Shown here piece after piece: positions 12,301 to 24,300 of a stretch of DNA of 64,000 bases (positions within the stretch are counted from its first letter, which is position 1; the number at the start of each line of letters is the position of its first letter). Origin of the DNA: Nematopogon swammerdamellus (lineage: Eukaryota; Arthropoda; Insecta; Lepidoptera; Adelidae). Under the pieces are notes generated by a model. The model saw nothing but the letters and a program-made list of their open reading frames with translations. It had not been told where the DNA came from and made no database searches. A program made the translations under genes and the position numbers. The stretch spans positions 19,369,741 to 19,433,740 of the forward strand of contig OX336348.1 in assembly GCA_946902875.1 (NCBI GenBank), in the 5' to 3' direction.

Positions 12301-15300
12301 CCTAAAGTTTCGCAAAAACGAAGCTGCTCAATCCACTTCGTAACTTTAAATATTGCAACAACGCAGCTACTCAACCCACTTGACCACCTGAAGTTTCGCA
12401 AAAACGAAGCTGCTCAATCCACTTCGTAACTTTAAATATTGCAACAACGCAGCTACTCAACCCACTTGACCACCTGAAGTTTCGCAAAAACGAAGCTGCT
12501 CAATCCACTTCGTAACTTTAAATATTGCAACAACGCAGCTACTCAACTCACCTGACCACCTGAAGTTTCGCAAAAATGAAGCTGCTCAATCCACTTCGTA
12601 ACTTTAAATATTGCAACAACGCAGCTACTCAACTCACCTGACCACCTGAAGTTTCGCAAAAACGAAGCTGCTCAATCCACTTCGTAACTTTAAATATTGC
12701 AACAACGCAGCTACTCAACCCACTTGACCACCTGAAGTTTCGCAAAAACGAAGCTGCTCAATCCACTTCGTAACTTTAAATATTGCAACAACGCAGCTAC
12801 TCAACTCACCTGACCACCTGAAATTTCGCAAAAACGAAGCTGCTCAATCCACTTCGTAACTTTAAACTTTACAACAACGCAGCTACTCAACTCACTTCAC
12901 CAACTGAAATTTCGCAAAAACGAAGCTGCTCAATCCACTTCGTAACTTTAAAGTTTACAAACAACGCAGCTACTCAACCCACTTGACCACCTGAAATTTC
13001 GCAAAAACGAAGCTGCTCAATCCACTTCGTAACTTTAAATATTGCAACAACGCAGCTACTCAACTCACCTGACCACCTGAAATTTCGCAAAAATGAAGCT
13101 GCTCAATCCACTTCGTAACTTTAAATATTGCAACAACGCAGCTACTCAACTCACCTGACCACCTGAAATTTCGCAAAAACGAAGCTGCTCAATCCACTTC
13201 GTAACTTTAAATATTGCAACAACGCAGCTACTCAACTCACCTGACCACCTGAAGTTTCGCAAAAAACGAAGTTGCTCAATCCACTTCGTAACTTTAAATA
13301 TTGCAACAACGCAGCTACTCAACTCACCTGACCACCTGAAATTTCGCAAAAACTAAGCTACTCAATCCACTTCGTAACTTTAAAGTTTACAAACAACGCA
13401 GCTACTCAACCCACTTGACCACCTGAAGTTTCGCAAAAATGAAGACCCACTTGGACCACCTGAAATTTCGCAACAATGAAGCTACTCAACCGGCTTAGTT
13501 ATGTTAAATTGGGAGCAAGTTAACAAGGGAGCTGCCGGTTGCCGGTGAACTTACTTCTCATTGTCGTGTGCGTCGGCGATGTAACTGAAGATGTGAGCGA
13601 ACTAGTTTGGTATGATGCCCTTGAGCTCCGGCAATTTTACAAACAACACAGATACACAACCCACTTGACCACCAGAAATTTCGCAAAAACGAAGACCCAC
13701 TTGACCACCTGAAATTTCGCAACAATGAAGCTGCTCAAACGGCTTGTCAGTCAGTCAGCGTGTAAGCGTCCACTGCTGGACATACGCCTCTCCAATTTTC
13801 GTCCAGTCCTCCCGGCCTTCAGCGATACGGAACCACTGCTTTCCGCCGACGTACTTGATGTCGTCGTCCCACCTGGCGGGTGGTCTTCCCACACTCCGTT
13901 TTCCTGTCCTCAACCAGCTTAGTTATGTTAAATTGTTCAACAACGGAGTTGCAGTTTATTTTTTTTATTTTTTTATCTAATCCAGCATGGGTGGCTGTGC
14001 AGAGAGACCAATGGTGCAGTCGACAGAGCCAGCAGATTTGCGGACTGTTGCTAGGCTGTCTAGCCCGTTCATACGACGCCTGAAGACACCCAGGTTAAAG
14101 GATTCAGGAACACTCGCCGGAAGACAGTTCCACACTCTAGCGGTGCGACAAAGAAACGATTTAGAGAACTGATGGGTTCTCAAAAGTCCAATGTCAACAA
14201 CAAAAGGTTGCAGAGTCTCTCTGCGACGAGTCATGCGGAGATAGGACGGGTGGCAGGGAATAAGGTTGCCGGTCAACTTACTTCTCATTGTCGTGTGCGT
14301 CGGCGATGTGACTGAAGATGTGAGCGAACGAGTTGGGTATGATGCCCTTGAGCTCCGGGGCAGCGGCGCTGCCCGCCATCGTGTAAGTCTTGCCCGTGCC
14401 CGTCTGACCGTACGCGAGTATCGTGCCGTTGTAACCAGACAGCACCTCCTCGACTATGGGGCTCGCGGTCTGCACGTAGATATCCATCTGGAAGTGGTAA
14501 CGCAACATGTTATAGAAGGAAGGTGTGGATCTAAGCTTGCGATGGCTTCACCGAACATATCCGGGCCCATCGGCAGTAGAGAAGGGTGTTAATCGAGACC
14601 GGGACTAGCGAGTGGCCACTCTAAATTTCCCGCGCATGCTTCACGTTTCGGCTCGCGTTGTACTAGGGTTGTAACGAATATCCGTATTCGCATTCGAAAT
14701 TCCGAATATTCGGTTCATTTTTAATATTCGTATGACCGTATTCGTATTCGCTTGTAAGATGCCGAATATTAATCGAATATTTTACTTCGCGTGTTTTACT
14801 AATGAAAGAGTGAGGCGCAACAATATTGGTAGGTGTGGCGTATATGCGCAAACCAATGGGCGCAGTGTGTGCGGTGGGGTGCGGGCGAAGGAGAGAATAG
14901 ATAGAATAGCGCATAACGTGTCTGTTCTTGCTTGTTTTCATTTCAAACAAAAGAAAATGCAGTGTGAAGAAGGAAGGTGTGGATCTAAGCTTGCGATGGC
15001 TTCACCGAACATATCCGGGCCCATCGGCAGTAGAGGAGGGTATTAATCGAGGCCGGGACTAGCGAGTGGCCACTCTAAATTTCCCCGTGCATGCTTCACG
15101 TTTCTGCTCGCATCAAGCCCTCGTCAGCTAGTCTGCGTTGACTAGGACGCGGGGAAACCACCAGTCCCGCTCTCGACCTCCCTCTCTCTACCTATCCATA
15201 TTCTGTAGGATGCTTCCAGTGACGTTTTCGAAGCTCTCTCCATGTATGAGCTTAGCGTCGATCTTGGCAGCCCTAGATTCTTGAAGAGACTGTAGAGCGA

Positions 15301-18300
15301 CTTCGCTGGTAGTCCTCTTGCTCCGACTTCCACAGCGAAGAGATCAGTCTTGAATCCGTTTCTCACAATCCGGTCTACTAAGTTGCAGTACTTGTTAAGT
15401 TTGTTGTGGTCCTTCGGTATGTTACTTTCCCATGGAACTGTAAGTTCAACAAGTACTACATGCTTTGTCGCTTTTGAGAATATGAGTATATCCGGTCTTA
15501 ATGCTGTGGTACAGATTTCCGAAGGCATTTGGTAATGCTTCTCATGTGTGTCCATCAACAATTCCCAATCCTTTGCTGCTCCCAAAATTGAAGAAGGTTA
15601 GTTGACCTTCTGGAAGCCGCTACCGGTTTGCCCTTTCCTGGTCCGTGCAATTGACAGTTTGATGGCCTCTCTGTTGATTTGGAGGACTTTATCATGACGG
15701 TAGGAATACTGGCCTCGCTCAAGTGAAAAACATTGAAACAAGTCCGTATTCATATAATTTTAGGACTCAATGTAGGTAGATCTACATTTACAATAGAAAA
15801 TTTGGATATAAAATTTCATATAAAAATTTTTAATATTCGTATTCGCATTCGTATTCGCGAATGTGGAAAAATAGGCATTCGTTACAACACTAATACATAC
15901 ACACACATTAAAACTGCACCGAACCTCAAGCAAATCAAATCCAAGGAAACACTTTATTGCCAACCGGGTAGTTGACTCGTGGTACAGACTCCCAGAGGAA
16001 GTCTGTACCGTGTGGGGCCGGTACTTTAAAAGAATAGCCCCAGTGCATCTCTCCCCGTGTATGTCGTAAAAGGCGACTAAGGGATATGACTCCCTTCTTA
16101 TATTACTAGGTGGTAGGGTTTAACCCGCCCGGGTTGGTACCACCGCACTGAATGAAAGGTCGGTCGAAACGGCTATGTAAATAGTTTGTTTTTTCCGTCC
16201 AGTTCAGTGTATCCGGCACGACCGAAGGTAGGCACTGACGTGGCACCAAGTTCATCCGGTGTTATGGGCTGACATCACGGATGTTGTAGGTGATGTAGCC
16301 AACCGTGTCGGCTTCCATAAAAAAAAAAAAGTCTGCACCGTGTGGGGCCGGTACTTTAAAAGAATAGCCCCAGTGCATCTCTCCCCGTGTATGTCGTAAA
16401 AGGCGACTAAGGCATATGACTCCCTTCTTATTATATTACTAGGTGGTAGGGCTCAACCCGCCCGGTTTGGTACCACCGCACTGAATGAAAGGTCGGTCAA
16501 CGGCTATGTAAATAGTTTTGCTTTTCCGTCCAGTTCAGTGTAGCTGGCACGACCGAAGGGAAGCACTGACATGGCACCTAGTTCACCCGGTGTTACGGGC
16601 TGACATCACGACGACCACCTTGAGAATCTCTCGCTGAGTGGTTGGGTCAAGGGCCAGATACAGAAGGCAGCCCTGCTCGACACTGCACGCATCGTCCGGA
16701 GGTTTCTCTCCCTAGGACCCGACTATCGGTAGCCTGGGTTAGCCCCGCCGCCGGTGGTGGAAACACCATTTTTTTTTTATTTTATTTTTTTTTTATTGAA
16801 ACTGACACGGTTGGCTACATCACCTACAACATCCGTGATGTCAGCCCATAACACCGGGTGTACTTGGTGCCACGTCAGTGCTTCCCTTCGGTCGTGCCGG
16901 CTACACTGAACTGGACGGAAAACACAAACTATTTACATAGCCGTTTCGACCGACCTTTCATTCAGTGCGGTGGTACCAACCCGGGCGGGTACACCCTACC
17001 ACCTAGTAATATAAGAAGGGAGTCATATCCCTTAGTCGCCTTTTACGACATGCACGGGGAGAGATGCAGTGGGGCTATTCTTTTAAAGTACCGGCCCCAC
17101 ACGGTACAGAGCTATTGTACCATATGTTTTTGTATTAATTTTAGATTTTAACTTTGTAAATATGTAAAATTATATTAAAACAAAATGTGTAAATACATGG
17201 ATAAAATTATAATAACACACGCCTCGGTAGCTCTAGCTCAGTGGTGCGGTACACGCACGACTGACAGACATTGTGTGATACACCGGGTTTCAAATGCCAT
17301 GCCGGCCTGACAGGAGCCTTTTCACGCCCCTTTTGAACAGCCCCACTCCCCAGGCCTGGGAGGAAATAGATGAGCAGGAAGTATGTTCAATATTTTGCCT
17401 GTTCTGTGTCTAAAAGACCTACAGAACCGGTTGGTGCACATCCTCGGTAGGTCGATTATATAGGAGTGAATCCTCTGCCCAGTACGCTACGCGTAGTGCG
17501 GAGGTGGAATGGGGAGACGGCAGAATCGCGTTAAACAGCTTCTCCGAACACTCCCCGTGAAATAGACGATAGAACACACTTAGGGAGCCGACGTCCTTAC
17601 GGAGTTGCAGCGGTTCTAAGTCGCGGGACACCACAGGGTCATCCACAAGTTGTACGGTACGACGCTGGAGCCATCCCAAAGGTGCGAGCAGTACTCCAAG
17701 CAATACCTAACCTGCGTTCTATACAACGTCAGTTAAAGGCGTTTTTAAATTACCGTGGTTGTTAGACATTAATTTAAATCAATCAGCTTTACTCACGGTT
17801 TCACTCCGAGCTATGTGGCTCGACGTTTCGGGCCAAGCGTATGGCCCATCTTCCACATAGCTCGAAGTGAAACCGTGAGTAAAGCTGATTGATTTAAAAT
17901 AACGTCAGTTATAGTTTGGTTTTTGTTTCAGTGGGGCGTTTAATGTTGTTTTTGTTGTTAATGTCTATTGTGTTCGTACCTGCGAGCTGTCCGTATCAAA
18001 GACAGCGTCGAACGCGTAGATACGCGGCGGTTCGGGCGGAGTGACGTCGCGTCGCGCCACCGCGATCGAGCCGTTCGTCCCGTCCACGGACAGGATGTTA
18101 CCTGTCACCAAAAAATACGATACATACATACATGCATACACGCCCGCTACATCCCGACAATCGGGGTAAGCAGAGTAATCGCGCGTTGCGCTACAAATAT
18201 TCTTATAAATTGCAGGACAACATCGACAACCACATTTATTCAAAAACGACATTTATAAGCAAAGTATTTAGAAAAGATAACTATCAAGCAGCAAGTAAGT

Positions 18301-21300
18301 CGAGACCCACCTACTGCATGACTCGGTGTAAGGACCATGTCAAGGTGGCTAGCCTGTCGCCCTTTAGCATGGCATCCTGTCCTTATCCCTTAGTCGCCTT
18401 TTACAATAAGCACAGAGAGAAGAAGGCAGTGGGGCTATTCTTTTTATGTACCGGCCCCACACAGCACATATAATTGAACAGAAATAATATAAACAACAAA
18501 ACAAACAACTATAGTCTGTTTTTTTGGAAGACTGAGGAAAGTGACATCTGGAGTGTTGCCAGTTTCTGGCAAATTTTAAATAGGCATGTAGTTGCTATCG
18601 ATACTTTTATCGATTGATTCATTAATGAAATGCTGTAAACTCTAATATTTACCTAATTGTGGATTTAATTGACAACATATTAAGCGAAAACTAGCTAGAA
18701 AAGTGTTAAGTTTAAGGCAGCGCCACAGGTAGCGTATAATATGTGTGAAGGTGTGTCGTGTCGTGTTCATGTCGTGTAAAAGTCGATACTATTTTCATCG
18801 ACTACAATCACTAGTGGTGCAAAGCGTGCAACACTCTAATGTCAGTCAAACGTCAATTTACTCCGTCTTTCAAAAAAACAGACTATAGTCAAATCAAGTA
18901 TTTTTTCTCATTTTTAGAGTTCCGTATTCATATGGAAGGCTATTACTAAGCGTACGGTACGCCGTCTGTCTGCCTGTCTGTCTGTTCTACTGCTGTATCT
19001 TTTTGAACCGTAATAACTGGCCGGTTGAAATTTTCACAGAATAGTTGAGTTATTATGGTGGATTTATGCCAATATGCCAATAAATAATAAAAAATCTGTC
19101 GAGTGCGAGTTTTACTCGCGCACGGAGGTTTCCGTATCTATCCGCTATCAATAAAATCCGCCTATCTTTTGTCTTTCGGCAATGCAATGTATAAAAACCT
19201 GTGGCGCCATCTATTATTCAGTAGCGGGACTAATCGATTTCTCGCATGTTTGTTGTATGGGAGCCCCCCTTAAGTTTTAACATTTTCTTTTTTTTGTTAT
19301 TTGTTGTTATATCCGCCATAGTAACACATATTCTGTGAAAATTTCAACGTGCTACCTATTACGGTTCAAGAGATACAGCCCTCGGACAGACAGACGGACG
19401 GACGGACGGACAGACAGACAGCGGAGGCTTAGTTAGCTTAGGCTTATGTAAGGGATACGGAAACCTAAAAAGCAAAAAATTAAAGAGTCCTCATACAAGA
19501 AACATGCTAAGAACCAATTAGTCACGCTACTGAATAATAGATGGCGCCACAGGTTTTTATATTTAGCATTGTAGAAAGGCAAAAGATAGACGGTTAGCGT
19601 TTTTTGCCAGGTATGATATAGCGGATCTATTGAACCTTTCGTGCGCGAGTAAAACTCGCACTTGGCTGATTATTGTTCAGAGGTTTATAACTAAAATTTT
19701 ACTATCACAGCCCAATATCAACTATAAAAAAAATAATGCATTGAAAAAAAATTTACATACACATCAAATTTCCCTCCTTTTTAGAGTTCCTTATCCGTAT
19801 TACCGTAATACTAAGCCTACTACGTCTGTCGATCCGTCCAACCTTTCAAGAGTTGTATCTTTTGAACGATAATAGGTAGCCGAATGAAATTTTCACAGAA
19901 TATGTGTTATTATGGCGGATATCCTAACAAATAGTACAAAAAAAATTGTTTAAAAATTAAGGGGGTCACCATACAAGAAAATATGGAAGAAGCCAACAGA
20001 TTCAGATTCAGATTCAGATATTTATTTCGCAATAAAGAACACACAACAATAACAATATTTCATTGAGACATATGCATATTCAGTATGGTTCGTCATCATT
20101 TTTTATCATGTCCCGTTCAGTAGTGCAATCTATAAGGAAGAACCGGGTAAGAAATTTTACAGAGTTTTTTTTAAATATAACTTACATACTAAGATTACAA
20201 CCAGTTTCCATTTTAAAAAACTCACAGTATGTAGTCAACTGTTTCAGGTATCATACAAAAACAATTCAAATGAGGATGGGGGCAAAAATGTATGGGAGTT
20301 GGTCTAACCCTCCTCTAACAGTGAATGATATATCAATCGAAAGGTCTTTCCAAGAAAACCATTTTGTCCAAACATACCTAACATCTATTGTTAGTACTTT
20401 ACGAGTTATATCACTTAAAGTTGTATAAACATAGAACCTTATCATAGTAATATGCTTACCACTGTACGATGATCATCGTTCTAGGAAGGGTAAGTACTTA
20501 GAGCGAAACAGTACCAAAATGTCCGAGCGGTATGTAAACCAAAAAAATTGTATTTTAATCATTACGGTTTCAATACCGCTCGGTCATTGTGGAACTGTTT
20601 CGCTCTAAGTACTTAACCTTCCTCCTAGAACAATGATCATCGTACAGAGGTAAGCATGTTACTATGATAAGGTTCTATGTTTATAAAATTTAAAAGTGAT
20701 ATAAGTCCTATAGTACTAATAATTGACGTTGGCTGCCATACTAAAAATGTTCTATATAAATCAACCTTTCCATTGATGTAACACTCACAGCTAGAGGAGG
20801 GGTAGACCAAAACGCCCATTCTCCTTAGTAATGGAAACCCAAATACCTATATAAAATATGATTATACAAAAATGTTAATAGCTACCGGCGCCCTCGAGTT
20901 TCTCGCGCGAGTCCATCGGCCGCACGCGCACCACCACGCGGACATTCTCCACTTGCGGGGCGACCGCCTCGCTCGGCGCCGCCTGCGACAAGACACATTG
21001 TTGTTTTGGCATTGTTGTTATTTCAGTTGTTGTTGTTTTTGTTGTTGTTTTTTTTTTTTTTTTATTTGGTGTTGTTATTTTTGTTGTTGCTTTTGTGTTG
21101 TTCAGTGACTGGTTAGTTCTAATTCCATGTATAACTGTAGGTTCCTTTCCAAATAAAAAGGTGGTACTTAGGGTTAAATCTGCCTATATTGGTACCACCA
21201 CACTGAATGAAAGTCGGTTGAAATGCAATTTCAATCGTTTATTTGTTTATTTAATTTTTTTTTTATAGACAGCCGACGAGCACAAGAAACCCGTGCCGTA

Positions 21301-24300
21301 GGGGGGAGAGCGAGGGTTCTTTTGCGGGAGGTATTTCTATTTAAAATCAGATACCTACTACTTAGCGCGACAAGGTTGCACCCAACACTTGCACCCAATC
21401 TGTACCGTGTGGGGCCGGTACTTTAAAAGAATAGCCCCACTGCATCTCTCCCCGTGTATGTCGTAAAAGACGACTAAGGGATATAACTCCCTTCTTATAT
21501 TACTAGGTGGTAGGGTTTAACCCGCCCGGGTTGATACCACCGCACTGAATGAAAGGTCGGTCGAAACGGCTATGTAAATAGTTTGTGTTTTCCGTCCAGT
21601 TCAGTGTAGCCGGCACGACCGAAGGGAAGCACTGACGTGGCACCAAGTTCACCCGGTGTTATGGGCTGACATTACGGATGTTGTAGGTGATGTAGCCAAC
21701 CATGTCAGTTTCCATAAAAAAAAAAAAAAAAAAACTTGTAAAATTACATTTTGTGAAATCAATTTGATTAAACAAGGGGCTGTTTGGTGGTTTAAAAAAA
21801 AAAATAACCAGGGTTAATTTATAGACTATAAATTAACCCTAACGAAATATTTTATTTATAGGTAGTTTTAATTTTTATTCATTTATTTATTTTTTTAGGT
21901 TTAGTTTAGTTTTATCATATTTATTAATTTTAGTTTAATTTTATTGTATTAGGTTATTTTAAATTGCTTAATTAATTATAAACCCTAACCTAATGTTGAG
22001 GCGGTCCATGTCGTTTTTGCATACATTTTGCATTTCGGCTGAGTATTAGATTAGCGACGGTAAGATCGAATATTGCTCGTATGCTTAGGCCCACTTGCAC
22101 CAACACGAGTTTAAAGTTAAGTAGCGAGTTATGGATTTAAACGCGGTTCACACGTACAACGGGTGCTAGTTTAACGAGTTAAACTGGTTTATATATTAAA
22201 TCTGTGTTGGTGCAAGACGAGCTTATTGTGTAGGCCGAGTTAAAAGATGAATTATAGTGAAAGAATTGTTTGCCGGAAATGCGTAGTTTCGGAGAAAAAA
22301 TTTTTTAAAAAAAATATTTTTCATACAAAATTAATTTTCGATTTTTTATTTATTTTTTTTAATGCACCAAAACATTTATTTTGAATAGGAATTTATGCAA
22401 AAACGACATGCGCCGCCTCAACATTAGGTTAGCGTTAATGCGACGCATCTTCTATAAATTAACCCTGGTTATTTTTTTTTTTAAACCACCAAAACATTCA
22501 CCCATACCACTTCCCTTGTTTTTACATACATTTCAGCGGCGACTCCTCTCAGTTGGCGAGGTTGGCGCCGCCAAACCAAATAAAATGAATGACGTATCAT
22601 GCTAAAATAAATGTGAAAAAATATCGGAGTTATATTATTTATATCATATAACTATAACCCACGATTAATAAGATAAAACGTCAATCCCGTACCCGTTACA
22701 TAATTTGAAATTTCGCGCGCGCGCGGGCGACGACGAATGACGACACATCAAGGCATTCATTGGCCGGTTGGCTACATTTTGAAGCGCCATCGTATTCCAT
22801 ACAAGGCGGAAGCGGCCGAATGTCCCCGCCGTCCCGCGCGGACCCGCTGCTCAGCCTTTCAAGTTGGCGCAGCGGGGAGTGCATTTAGTGACGCGGTAGC
22901 GAGTAGAGCGACTAGCGAGCGAGCTAGGTGTGTGTGTGTGTGTGTTGCGTGTGTGGGTGTGTGCGCGCTGCGACCACACGATGAGTATTCTTGTGCTGTG
23001 GCAGTGCGACGTGCGATGCGATGCGACTAGCGAGCTAGGCTAGGTGTGTTGTGTGCGCGTGTGTGTGCGCATTGGCTCGCGAGTTGATAGCTCATATATT
23101 CCGTTATGTAGGTATGGACGTAGTGATTTATTGGTAATTATAATGGCAAACTCCTACTGAGCTATCTACGGAGCACTCAAGGACAAGAGAGACTCAGTAA
23201 TTTGGCACCATCGATGTTGGCACTCTTATCTGTGGAAAAGGAGTTCCTAACAAAATTGAGGAAGAAAGAAGATTTTCACGATCGAGTTATCGAAAATTTC
23301 TTGTCTGTGGAACAAAGAGTGGACTTCATGTACAAATAAAATGTAACAATTCAAGCTTGTATGCCTGTCTCCTCGTCGTCGTGCGTGCCAGAGGGGACGC
23401 TGTTGTCGGCTGCAACTCGACTGCTTTGACACAACCAGTAGGTACATATTATCTACAGACAAAAAAATCGTGGGGCGGGTTTCCAACAGCTGATCCTCTT
23501 AAAAAAAAATACAAAATACAGGAGCATAAAGGATCACAAAATACTGCTATTAGAAAAGACTTAGCCTGCGGAAATCAAAATTGGGGCCAAAAAGAAAATT
23601 TCACGAAATATTTCATACAAAATAATAATTTTTTGTTTTTTTTTTAAATCACCAAAACATTGGTTTAGAATATATATGTATGTAAAAACAAAGGAAGTGG
23701 TATGGGTGAATGTTTTGGTGGTTTAAAAAAAAATAACCAGGGTTAATTCATAGAATATGCGTCGCTACGCGACGCATATTCTATAAATAAACCCTAACCT
23801 AATGTTGAGGCGGCGCATGTCGTTTTTGCATAAATTCCTATTGAAAATAAATGTTTTGGTGCATTTAAAAAATAAATAAAAAAATTCGAAAATTAATTTT
23901 GTATGAAAAATATTTTTTTCCAAATTTTTTTTCTCCGAAACTACGCATTTCCGCAGAAAAAAAATTACATCACCAGAATCGCAAAAGCCTACACTACAGA
24001 CCTATTGTACCAGTTAGTTGAAATAAAGGATCAGGTATTGTAAACCCCAGCCGTTTTTGAACTCATTGTTGTAGAAATAAATTAACGCGTAGGTACCTAA
24101 GTTATGAAATTGTGAAAAAGAAATTCCTTAGCCACAGCCAACCCAATATTCAGTACCAGGAGTCGCCACTGCTATTGGTAACACACTGTGTTAGGTACTA
24201 CCGACCGTGTTAAGTAAAGAGAAAAGGATAAAACTTATGTAGTTGAAATGAGTAATGCAAGTGATTGAAGGACAGAACATTTTGAGCACTCCTACGCAAT

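Larger units (their letters stand above)
14664..15892. mobile_element. hAT-like element hosting a REL-type insertion
   Basis: Ends TAGGGTTGTAACGAATA and TTCGTTACAACACTA form an imperfect terminal inverted repeat, with ATTCG-rich subterminal repeats on both sides. No transposase ORF. The REL-type copy at 14965-15725 splits it. No clean 8-bp target duplication found. Confidence 0.65.

Noticed and set aside
9213..13490. CRISPR-like array
   Set aside because: Direct 86-bp satellite in a eukaryotic intron with no unique spacers and no cas genes.
15142..15585. Host gene with a nuclease-like domain
   Set aside because: Three copies with shared 3' sequences, breaks and one lost Asp show it is a retroelement domain.
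22690..23100. CpG-rich promoter of KIF3A
   Set aside because: The start exon at 24316-24321 fits phase and sequence, placing this GC/GT-rich stretch in intron 1, next to a hAT relic.
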